A stretch of 5,013 nt of DNA from an uncultured Collinsella sp. (GTDB taxonomy: Bacteria; Actinomycetota; Coriobacteriia; Coriobacteriales; Coriobacteriaceae). Below are positions 1 through 4,741 of the stretch, one piece after another (position 1 is the stretch's first letter; each line of letters starts with the position of its first letter). Location of the stretch: assembly GCA_902475445.1 (NCBI GenBank), contig CABRZN010000126.1, positions 1 to 5,013 on the forward strand. Direction: 5' to 3'. A program made the position numbers and the translations under genes. The notes under the pieces were generated by a model, which saw nothing but the letters and a program-made list of their open reading frames with translations, ran no database searches and was not told where the DNA came from.

Positions 1-174
1 CCCAACAAGTGCATCGGCTGCGGCCTGTGCACCACCAAGTGCGCGTTCGACGCCGTCCACCTCGATCGCGATCGTCCCGAGTGCTCTACGATGGTCAAAT
101 ACGAGCAAAAGCTCCCGAGCCTGGGCAAGTATGCTCTAAAGCGCGCCATCAAGATCAAGTTCGGTCGCAAGTAA
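1..174 (+). CDS. Iron-sulfur (4Fe-4S) protein, C-terminal fragment
   Basis: The reading frame is open from the first base of the window to a TAA at 172-174, leaving the last 57 residues of a protein whose start lies outside. The fragment has cysteines 4, 7, 10 and 14 in the spacing CxxCxxCxxxC, the signature of a [4Fe-4S] cluster loop, followed by AFDAVHL, which matches the strand after such loops in bacterial ferredoxin domains (usually CP rather than the CA seen here). The last 30 residues are basic and end KIKFGRK. This could be the tail of a larger flavin- and iron-sulfur-containing oxidoreductase, since a C-terminal ferredoxin domain with a basic tail is common in those; a free-standing ferredoxin is not excluded. 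The stop lies 34 bases before hypA on the same strand, so the two are probably co-transcribed, which suggests anaerobic electron transfer. The cluster motif is seen; the enzyme identity is unknown. Confidence 0.8.
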   Translation, partial: PNKCIGCGLCTTKCAFDAVHLDRDRPECSTMVKYEQKLPSLGKYALKRAIKIKFGRK

Positions 175-208
175 GTAGTCATAACGGGAACGACGGAAGG
201 AAAAAATA

Positions 209-637
209 GTGCACGAGCTCGGAATCGTCTATCACATCATTCGCGATGTCGAGAATGTAGCGCGCGCTCATGGCGTGCGTCGCGTTTCGAGCGTAACGTT
301 GCTGTTGGGCGAGGTCTCGGGCGTCGTTCCCGACTTGCTACTCGACGCTTGGCGCTGGGCAGCAGATAAAAAGCCTATCGCGCAGGGCGCGGAGCTTATC
401 GTGGAGCCCGTCGAGGCCGTGACACATTGCGAGGCGTGCGGCCGCGACTACGCGACGGTCGAGCACGGCAAGACCTGTCCCCATTGCGGTAGCGGCGAGA
501 CCTATTTGCTGCAGGGCCAAGAGGTAATGATCAAACAGATCGAGACTCCCGACGAGGACCCGGCAGACGCTGCTCCTGACGGCCTCTCCGACGCACCCGA
601 TGCCGTCGACGCCGCCAACCCACTCCACATCGCCTAA
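209..637 (+). CDS. hypA: HypA, hydrogenase nickel-incorporation metallochaperone
   Basis: This cytoplasmic protein carries nickel to the large subunit of [NiFe] hydrogenase during maturation, normally with HypB. The 142-residue product begins MHELGIV; His2 of the MHE start is the invariant nickel ligand of the family. The central zinc-binding domain has two CxxC pairs, Cys74/Cys77 and Cys90/Cys93, and the body ends in the usual EVMIKQIE strand near residue 112. The family is normally about 113-118 residues long; here an additional 30 or so residues rich in Asp, Ala and Pro follow (113-142). The start codon is GTG at 209, chosen because it gives the obligatory Met-His-Glu terminus and follows GGAAGG at 195-200. 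It sits 34 bases behind an iron-sulfur protein gene, and no hypB or hydrogenase genes are visible in this window. The function is well supported by the metal ligands. Confidence 0.95.
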   Translation: MHELGIVYHIIRDVENVARAHGVRRVSSVTLLLGEVSGVVPDLLLDAWRWAADKKPIAQGAELIVEPVEAVTHCEACGRDYATVEHGKTCPHCGSGETYLLQGQEVMIKQIETPDEDPADAAPDGLSDAPDAVDAANPLHIA

Positions 638-700
638 CATCCAATGACTGCATGGGCTAGAGTTCTAAACATATTTGCTTCGGTTAGTCAAGTCATGTCT

Positions 701-711
701 GTTTAAACAAA
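701..711. promoter_or_regulatory. GTTTAAACAAA motif, copy 1 (possible operator)
   Basis: An 11-base sequence centred on the palindrome GTTTAAAC (701-708); with flanking bases, TGTTTAAACA at 700-709 is a perfect 10-base palindrome. The same 11 bases recur at 863-873 in the same intergenic region. Palindromic, duplicated and AT-rich in GC-rich DNA, it is a candidate transcription factor site; the factor is unknown. Confidence 0.35.
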
Positions 712-722
712 ATGGCGGCACG

Positions 723-772
723 CAGGCGCATTGGGATCCACCTAAAAGCGGTTTTAACGAACAGTGCGCCTG
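723..772. repeat. Nested inverted repeat / stem-loop
   Basis: CAGGCGCATTG at 723-733 is the reverse complement of 762-772 apart from one T-G wobble, giving an 11-base outer stem. Inside it TAAAA (743-747) and TTTTA (752-756) form a second small stem around GCGG. No run of T follows on the plus strand (the next bases are TATATG), so this is not a classic rho-independent terminator, although it may end hypA transcripts or protect their 3' end. A protein-binding site is the other possibility. Confidence 0.5.
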
Positions 773-862
773 TATATGTCTTTGGAAACAATCGGCAAAT
801 CACGTTTTATCAGGCAATGAGCTGTAAACCAGCAATGTAATCAATTTGTAACAAACTTAGAC

Positions 863-873
863 GTTTAAACAAA
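863..873. promoter_or_regulatory. GTTTAAACAAA motif, copy 2 (possible operator)
   Basis: Exact second copy of the 11-base motif at 701-711. It lies just upstream of the putative -10 box at 898-903, at about -47 to -37 from the expected start site, where an activator or a repressor of the PTS operon could act. No good -35 hexamer is visible at the right distance, which fits activator dependence but does not prove it. Confidence 0.38.
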
Positions 874-897
874 TAATCCAACCTTTTGCGAATTAGC

Positions 898-903
898 TAT
901 AAT
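898..903 (+). promoter_or_regulatory. Putative -10 box of the mannose PTS operon promoter
   Basis: TATAAT at 898-903 matches the housekeeping -10 consensus exactly and lies 70 bases before the EIIAB start. Bases 874-881 offer no recognisable -35 element and there is no TGN extension. A second -10-like hexamer, TATACT, is at 921-926. No -24/-12 type (sigma-54) promoter was seen, although many Firmicutes mannose PTS operons use one. Confidence 0.5.
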
Positions 904-960
904 TCCACAATCCAAACAGGTATACTCCTTTCATGTCGTGTAGGAAATACGTAGACAAAA

Positions 961-966
961 AGGAGG
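961..966 (+). promoter_or_regulatory. Shine-Dalgarno of the EIIAB gene
   Basis: AGGAGG at 961-966 is a full-strength ribosome binding site. It is 7 bases from ATG 974 and only 4 from the GTG at 971, so it decides the start in favour of ATG 974. CTCCTTT at 925-931 is exactly complementary to AAAGGAG at 959-965 and could pair with it in a long leader. Confidence 0.8.
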
Positions 967-973
967 TTATGTG

Positions 974-1963
974 ATGGTAAGTATTGTTCTTGCTAGCCAC
1001 GGGGACTTGGCAGCTGGAATCAAGCAGACGGGCTCGATGGTCTTTGGCGATCAGCCGTCTGTTGCCGTGGTCTCGCTCGAGCCGAGCATGGGCCCCGACG
1101 ATTTCCGCGCCAAGGTCGAGGAAGCAGTCGCTTCCTTCGAGGACCAGGAGCAGGTGCTCTTCCTCGTTGATCTGTGGGGCGGCACGCCGTTTAACCAGAT
1201 CAGCGGGCTCATCAAGGGCCACGATTCCTGGGCTATCGTCACCGGTGTCAACCTGCCTATGCTCATCGAGGCATATTCGCAGCGCTTTGACGCAAAGAAC
1301 ACTGCACATGCGATCGCAAAACATCTCGTGACTGAGGCTAAGGCTGGCGTGCGCGTCAAGCCCGAGTCTCTGGAGCCCGAGGAGAAGAAGCCGGCTGCGG
1401 CCGCCGCTGCTCCTGCAGGCGCCATCCCTCCGGGAACGGTCATCGGCGACGGGCACATCAAGATTGCCCACGTCCGTATCGACACCCGTCTGCTTCATGG
1501 TCAGGTGGCCACCACGTGGACCAAGCAGATCAACCCCAACCGCATCATCGTGGTTTCCGACGGCGTTGCTCACGACGAGCTCCGCAAGACCATGATCGAG
1601 CAGGCTGCCCCTCCGGGAGTCCATGCCAACGTCGTGCCCATCAAGAAGATGGCCGAGGTCGTCAAGGACACGCGCTTTGGTGACACCAAGGCCATGCTGC
1701 TCTTCGAGAACCCGCAGGATCTGCTCAAGGCCATCGAGGCCGGCGTCGACATCAAGGAAGTCAACATCGGTTCCATGGCTCACTCCAAGGGCAAGGTCGT
1801 CGTCACCAACGCCGTCGCTATGGGCGATGACGACGTCAAGACTCTCGAGGCCCTCAAGGCCAAGGGCGTCAAGTTCGAGGTCCGCAAGGTTCCTTCGGAT
1901 TCCTCCGAGGATCTCGACGCCATGTTGAAGAAAGCTAAGGCCGAACTGGCCGCTCAAGCATAG
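974..1963 (+). CDS. manX: PTS mannose-family transporter subunit EIIAB (fused)
   Basis: This cytoplasmic two-domain phosphocarrier accepts phosphate from HPr and passes it to the sugar bound by EIIC/EIID. The product has 329 residues. The EIIA domain (about 1-125) begins MVSIVLASHG, with the phosphorylated His9, and carries VDLWGGTPFN at 65-74, including the conserved Asp66. An Ala/Pro/Glu-rich hinge (about 130-158) leads to the EIIB domain (about 161-325), whose site is RIDTRLLHGQVATTW with His175; E. coli ManX also uses His10 and His175, so the layout matches that family member closely. Start ATG 974 is preferred to the in-frame GTG 971 because of Shine-Dalgarno spacing. The stop is 18 bases before the EIIC start, and the three PTS genes form one operon. 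The symbol is by similarity; the true substrate may be mannose, glucose, fructose or an amino sugar, and cannot be read from the sequence. Confidence 0.95.
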   Translation: MVSIVLASHGDLAAGIKQTGSMVFGDQPSVAVVSLEPSMGPDDFRAKVEEAVASFEDQEQVLFLVDLWGGTPFNQISGLIKGHDSWAIVTGVNLPMLIEAYSQRFDAKNTAHAIAKHLVTEAKAGVRVKPESLEPEEKKPAAAAAAPAGAIPPGTVIGDGHIKIAHVRIDTRLLHGQVATTWTKQINPNRIIVVSDGVAHDELRKTMIEQAAPPGVHANVVPIKKMAEVVKDTRFGDTKAMLLFENPQDLLKAIEAGVDIKEVNIGSMAHSKGKVVVTNAVAMGDDDVKTLEALKAKGVKFEVRKVPSDSSEDLDAMLKKAKAELAAQA

Positions 1964-1981
1964 TAAAGGAGGGTCCGATAC

Positions 1982-2800
1982 ATGTCTGCAATCACTATTC
2001 TGCTTGTTGCGATTGTCGCGTTGCTTGCCGGTATGGAAGGCGTTCTGGATGAGTTCCAGTTCCATCAGCCGCTCGTGGCATGCACGCTTATCGGTCTCGT
2101 AACCGGTCACCTTCAGGAGGGCATCCTCCTGGGCGGTTCGCTCCAGATGATGGCCCTTGGCTGGGCTAACGTCGGCGCCGCCGTCGCGCCTGACGCCGCT
2201 CTGGCCTCGGTCGCCTCTTCGATCATCATGGTGCTCGCCCTCAACGGCGGCGCTACCGATCCGTCGAAGGCCGTTACCGCCGCTATCGCCGTCGCCGTCC
2301 CGCTGTCGGTCGCTGGTCTGTTCCTGACCATGATCTGCCGTACCCTGGCTACCGCTATCGCTCACGCCATGGACGGCTGCGCCGAGAAGGGCGATTTCGC
2401 CGGCATCGAGCGCTGGCAGTACGCTGCCATCCTCATGCAGGGCCTTCGTATCGCCATCCCGGCAGTGCTTCTGTGCATCATTCCGGCCGAGGCTGTTACC
2501 AACGCGCTTAACGCTATGCCCGACTGGCTGTCCGGCGGCATGGCTGTCGGCGGCGGCATGGTCGCTTCCGTCGGTTACGCCATGGTCATCAACATGATGG
2601 CCACCAAGGAGACCTGGCCGTTCTTCATCCTCGGCTTTGTCCTTGCTGCCATCCCTCAGCTCACGCTGATCGCCCTTGGCCTCATCGGCATCTCCCTTGC
2701 CCTCATCTACCTTGGCCTTAAGGATCTGGCCAAGCAGGGTGGCGGCATGGGCGGTGGCTCCGGCGACCCGCTCGGCGACATTCTGAACGATTACGAGTAG
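1982..2800 (+). CDS. manY: PTS mannose-family membrane subunit EIIC
   Basis: The integral membrane component forms the sugar path together with EIID. The 272-residue product matches the ManY family throughout: DEFQFHQPLVACTLIG at 23-38, WANVGAAVAPDAALAS at 61-76 and GYAMVINMM at 198-206 are near-identical to my memory of E. coli ManY. Hydrophobic stretches lie at about 4-20, 31-42, 72-90, 98-118, 148-168, 186-205 and 213-246. Residues 251-262 form a short Gly/Ser-rich tail before an acidic end, DILNDYE. AAAGGAGGG at 1965-1973, 8 bases before the ATG, is a strong ribosome binding site and directly follows the EIIAB stop. The EIID gene starts 16 bases after this stop, so the two subunits should be made together. 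The family is certain; substrate specificity is not resolved. Confidence 0.95.
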   Translation: MSAITILLVAIVALLAGMEGVLDEFQFHQPLVACTLIGLVTGHLQEGILLGGSLQMMALGWANVGAAVAPDAALASVASSIIMVLALNGGATDPSKAVTAAIAVAVPLSVAGLFLTMICRTLATAIAHAMDGCAEKGDFAGIERWQYAAILMQGLRIAIPAVLLCIIPAEAVTNALNAMPDWLSGGMAVGGGMVASVGYAMVINMMATKETWPFFILGFVLAAIPQLTLIALGLIGISLALIYLGLKDLAKQGGGMGGGSGDPLGDILNDYE

Positions 2801-2816
2801 GAGGGGAGTGATACAT

Positions 2817-3737
2817 ATGGCAGAGAACAAGATTCAGCTCACCAAGGCTGACCGCAAGAAGGTTTGCTTCCGTCATCAGTTCCTTCAGGGCTCGTGGAAC
2901 TACGAGCGTATGCAGAACGGCGGCTGGTGCTTCGCAATGATCCCTGCGATCAAGAAGCTCTACACCAGCAAGGATGACCAGATTGCCGCTCTTAAGCGTC
3001 ACCTGGAGTTCTATAACACCCACCCCTATGTTTCCGCCCCCGTCATTGGCGTTACCCTCGCTCTCGAGGAGGAGCGCGCCAACGGTGCCCCGATCGACGA
3101 CGTCGCCATTCAGGGCGTCAAGGTCGGTATGATGGGCCCGCTCGCCGGCGTCGGCGACCCCGCCTTCTGGTTCACCCTTCGCCCGATTCTGGGCGCTCTG
3201 GGCGCTTCCATGGCCCTGTCCGGCAGCATCGCCGGTCCGCTGCTGTTCTTCTTCGCGTGGAACATCATCCGTTACGCCTTCCTGTGGTACACGCAGGAGT
3301 TTGGCTACAAGGTCGGCTCCTCCATCGCCAAGGACCTCTCCGGCGGTCTGATGGGCAAGGTCACCGAGGGTGCTTCCATCCTGGGTATGTTCATCATCGG
3401 CGCCCTGGTCGAGCGCTGGGTGTCCATCTCCTTCACCCCGATCGTCTCCAAGGTCACGCAGGCCGCTGGCGCCTACATCGACTGGGCTAACCTGCCCGCC
3501 GGTTCCGAGGGCGTCAAGGAAGCGCTGACGATGTACAACTCCGTCGGTGCCACTGCTCTTGACCCGGTGAAGGTCACCACGCTTCAGGCCAACCTCGATC
3601 AGCTCATCCCCGGCCTTGCCGCCGTGTGCCTGACCCTTTTGGTCTGCAAGCTCCTCAAGAAGAAGGTCAGCCCGATCGTCATCATCCTGGCTCTCTTCGC
3701 CGTGGGCATCATCGGTCGCGTCTGCGGCTTCATGTAA
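2817..3737 (+). CDS. manZ: PTS mannose-family membrane subunit EIID
   Basis: EIID is the partner of EIIC in the mannose-type permease and is found only in this PTS class. The 306-residue product has the family landmarks QGSWNYERMQ (24-33), a HPYVSAPVIGVTLALEEE stretch (69-86) and GVKVGMMGPLAGVGDPAFW (100-118). Hydrophobic segments follow at about 122-160 and 187-199 and at the C-terminus (268-279, 286-304). E. coli ManZ is about 20 residues shorter; part of the extra length is a segment near 215-260, between the middle and last membrane parts. ATG 2817 is chosen over the in-frame GTG 2808, because the AGGAGGGG at 2799-2806 overlaps the EIIC stop and would leave almost no spacing to GTG. This is the last gene of the operon, followed by a terminator at 3793-3840. 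Confidence 0.94.
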   Translation: MAENKIQLTKADRKKVCFRHQFLQGSWNYERMQNGGWCFAMIPAIKKLYTSKDDQIAALKRHLEFYNTHPYVSAPVIGVTLALEEERANGAPIDDVAIQGVKVGMMGPLAGVGDPAFWFTLRPILGALGASMALSGSIAGPLLFFFAWNIIRYAFLWYTQEFGYKVGSSIAKDLSGGLMGKVTEGASILGMFIIGALVERWVSISFTPIVSKVTQAAGAYIDWANLPAGSEGVKEALTMYNSVGATALDPVKVTTLQANLDQLIPGLAAVCLTLLVCKLLKKKVSPIVIILALFAVGIIGRVCGFM

Positions 3738-3786
3738 GCTCGCTTCGGCTTAAGACCGAGAGTAGCTAGCAAGGGCTTTTGAGCCA

Positions 3787-3816
3787 TTGAAACGGACCGC
3801 ACCCGGTGGGTACACT
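3787..3816 (+). promoter_or_regulatory. Putative promoter of the DUF956 gene, inside the operon terminator
   Basis: TTGAAA at 3787-3792 and TACACT at 3811-3816 are separated by 18 bases, a reasonable housekeeping promoter. The -10 lies in the loop of the terminator hairpin, and the predicted start site (around 3823) lies in its right arm, so a transcript from here would not contain the full hairpin. The tRNA-Arg gene in this window also uses a TACACT -10. Confidence 0.5.
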
Positions 3817-3840
3817 GGATGCGGTCCGATTGTTTTATTT
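3793..3840 (+). terminator. Rho-independent terminator of the mannose PTS operon
   Basis: CGGACCGCA at 3793-3801 pairs perfectly with TGCGGTCCG at 3820-3828, enclosing an 18-base loop, and is followed by the T-rich run ATTGTTTTATTT (3829-3840). It lies 55 bases after the EIID stop. The tail runs straight into the Shine-Dalgarno (3841-3846) of the next gene. Confidence 0.8.
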
Positions 3841-3856
3841 GGAGGGCGAGGCGCGC

Positions 3857-4255
3857 ATGGCGCAATCTCAGAACAGCACGGTCGATCTGGCAACGCCGGC
3901 AACCTGCCTTATGGGTCTTACCAGCCACGGCAACGTGATGGTGGGCAACAAGGCATTTGAGTACTACAACGAGCGTAATCCCGAGGACTATATTCAGATC
4001 CCCTGGGATGAGGTCGACTATGTTGCCGCCGAGGTTTTGCGCGGCACCAAGAAGATTACGCGTTTTGCCATCTTCACCAAGGACAATGGTCACTTTACGT
4101 TTTCGACGCGCGATGACAAAGAGACGCTTCGTGCGGTCCGCAAGTACGTTGACGAGGATAAGCTCGTGCGTTCGCCTGACTTTATCGATGTGACGGCTAA
4201 GGGCGCCAAGAGCATCCCCTCCGTTATCAAAAACCTCTTCCACAAAGGCAACTAG
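3857..4255 (+). CDS. manO: DUF956 family protein (ManO-like), mannose PTS-associated
   Basis: This small soluble protein of 132 residues has no signal peptide or membrane segment. It carries the DUF956 pattern: LMGLTSHGNVMVGNKAFEYY (18-37), NPEDYIQIPWDEVDYV (41-56), RFAIFTKDNGHFTFSTRD (69-86) and LRAVRKYVDEDKLVRSPDF (91-109). The family is typically found directly downstream of mannose-type EIIAB-C-D genes in Gram-positive bacteria, where it is called manO; I know of no established biochemical role, so a regulatory or accessory role for the permease is inference from context. ATG 3857 is chosen because GGAGGG at 3841-3846 precedes it and the family similarity begins shortly after; an in-frame GTG at 3806 falls inside the terminator hairpin and is unlikely. 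It appears to have its own promoter overlapping the PTS terminator. Confidence 0.88.
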   Translation: MAQSQNSTVDLATPATCLMGLTSHGNVMVGNKAFEYYNERNPEDYIQIPWDEVDYVAAEVLRGTKKITRFAIFTKDNGHFTFSTRDDKETLRAVRKYVDEDKLVRSPDFIDVTAKGAKSIPSVIKNLFHKGN

Positions 4256-4265
4256 TCATTAAAGA

Positions 4266-4287
4266 GCGCCCCCTCAAAGTGGGGCGC
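4266..4287 (+). terminator. GC-rich hairpin, possible terminator of the DUF956 gene
   Basis: GCGCCCC at 4266-4272 pairs with GGGGCGC at 4281-4287 around an 8-base loop, starting 11 bases after the DUF956 stop. The sequence that follows, AGTCTCCC, is not T-rich, so intrinsic termination would be weak; position is the main argument. Confidence 0.45.
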
Positions 4288-4308
4288 AGTCTCCCATGTG
4301 GCTCGATC

Positions 4309-4480
4309 GGGAAAGTGCATCCCAGTTCGAGCGTCGATTCCGGGATGTAGTTTCCGGAACGGGGTCGTTTGGGAAACCGTGTCCCGTTTCGAGCCGAAAT
4401 TCTGGGTCACAGTTTCCCAGCGAGGTCTCATGGGGAAAGTCTGACCCAGAATTTGCCTGGATAGTGGGACGCACTTTCCG
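4309..4480. repeat. Three-unit dyad-symmetric repeat array, 62-base period
   Basis: Three units at 4309-4356, 4371-4418 and 4433-4480 share the frame GGGAAA-N6-CCC-N18-GGG-N6-TTTCC, each being an imperfect inverted repeat of about 48 bases, with 14-base spacers between units. Every anchor block recurs exactly 62 bases later: GGGAAA at 4309, 4371, 4433; CCC at 4321, 4383, 4445; GGG at 4342, 4404, 4466; TTTCC at 4351, 4413, 4475. The N6 and N18 segments have diverged strongly, yet the N6 pairs remain partly complementary within units. The period is not a multiple of 3 and the array lies between a hairpin and a tRNA promoter, so it is not a protein repeat. It resembles a REP/BIME-type intergenic element; I do not recognise a named family. 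Confidence 0.85.
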
Positions 4481-4541
4481 GAGGGCTGTTCCACCGCAAC
4501 TTCGAAGAGTGGGTATACGCTGCATTACAGCGGCGTAAATC

Positions 4542-4550
4542 TGCTACACT
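4542..4550 (+). promoter_or_regulatory. Extended -10 promoter of tRNA-Arg
   Basis: TGCTACACT at 4542-4550 is an extended -10 element (TG, one base, then TACACT). It lies 10 bases before the mature tRNA 5' end, so the leader would be only a few bases. No clear -35 hexamer is visible near 4522-4527, which fits an extended -10 promoter. Confidence 0.6.
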
Positions 4551-4560
4551 AGTACAACAT

Positions 4561-4636
4561 GCCTCCGTAGCTCAGGGGATAGAGCACCGCTCTCCTAAAG
4601 CGGGTGTCGACGGTTCGAATCCGCCCGGGGGCACCA
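4561..4636 (+). tRNA. tRNA-Arg, anticodon CCT
   Basis: A 76-base cloverleaf with encoded CCA. Acceptor GCCTCCG (4561-4567) pairs with CGGGGGC (4626-4632), with one T-G wobble; D stem GCTC/GAGC; anticodon stem CCGCT/AGCGG around loop CTCCTAA, with anticodon CCT at 4594-4596; 5-base variable loop; T loop TTCGAAT (4614-4620); discriminator A and CCA at 4633-4636. It would read the rare arginine codon AGG. One oddity is an A-C mismatch at the second T-stem pair (GACGG against CCGCC). A terminator hairpin begins 11 bases after the CCA, and the 3' end of the gene is duplicated downstream. Confidence 0.95.
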
Positions 4637-4686
4637 GAGGAATATCGAGCCCGGTACCGCTATGGTGCCGGGCTCTTCTGGTCTAA
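4614..4686 (+). repeat. Direct repeat, copy 1: tRNA-Arg 3' end plus terminator
   Basis: A 73-base block running from the T loop of tRNA-Arg to the end of its terminator. It recurs at 4742-4814, offset exactly 128 bases. The first 26 bases (through CCAGAG), both hairpin arms and the tail TTCTGGTCTAA are identical; only a 7-base segment after CCAGAG and the 5-base hairpin loop differ. Confidence 0.9.
4647..4684 (+). terminator. Terminator hairpin of tRNA-Arg, copy 1
   Basis: GAGCCCGGTACC (4647-4658) pairs with GGTGCCGGGCTC (4664-4675) around the loop GCTAT, a 12-pair stem with one T-G wobble, followed by TTCTGGTCT. An outer stem, ACCAGA (4633-4638) with TCTGGT (4677-4682), would recruit the tRNA discriminator and CCA bases. 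The T-run is weak but the stem is strong. Confidence 0.7.
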
Positions 4687-4691
4687 GGGTA

Positions 4692-4714
4692 GGATTCGGA
4701 CCGTCGACACCCGC
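4692..4714 (-). repeat. Inverted copy of a 23-base tRNA-Arg segment
   Basis: The reverse complement of 4692-4714 matches tRNA-Arg positions 4600-4622 (3' side of the anticodon stem, variable loop, T arm) at 22 of 23 bases; the single difference is in the T loop (TCCGAAT for TTCGAAT). The flanking bases are not tRNA-like, so this is a fragment and not a second tRNA gene. Confidence 0.85.
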
Positions 4715-4741
4715 GTCACCAATTTCCCCGCGGGGGGAGTT

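Larger units (their letters stand above)
638..973. other. Intergenic regulatory region upstream of the mannose PTS operon
   Basis: About 335 bases without a convincing gene, clearly richer in A and T than the flanking coding DNA. It holds a nested stem-loop (723-772), two copies of GTTTAAACAAA (701-711 and 863-873), a TATAAT box (898-903), a second -10-like TATACT (921-926) and the Shine-Dalgarno of the EIIAB gene (961-966). No CDS of meaningful length with a ribosome binding site was found on either strand. Confidence 0.7.

Noticed and set aside
338..640. Minus-strand open frame opposite hypA
   Set aside because: It is antisense to a confidently identified gene, without a ribosome binding site or recognisable domain.
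700..910. Sigma-54 promoter and LevR/ManR-type control of the PTS operon
   Set aside because: No TGGCAC-N5-TTGCA-like element was found, and actinobacteria generally lack sigma-54.
893..2830. A 645-codon open frame on the minus strand across the PTS genes
   Set aside because: It is antisense to two certain genes (EIIAB, EIIC), has low-complexity Asp/Gly/His/Arg composition typical of the shadow of GC-rich codons, and has no recognisable domain.
3806..3856. Upstream GTG start for the DUF956 protein
   Set aside because: It lies inside the terminator hairpin, has no ribosome binding site, and the family similarity starts after ATG 3857.
4309..4480. CRISPR array
   Set aside because: The units are dyad-symmetric with diverged internal bases, only anchor blocks are conserved, and the 14-base gaps are far too short for spacers.
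4252..4525. Short open frames on both strands over the repeat array
   Set aside because: They follow the inverted repeats, whose 62-base period is not a multiple of 3, and they lack ribosome binding sites and protein-like composition.
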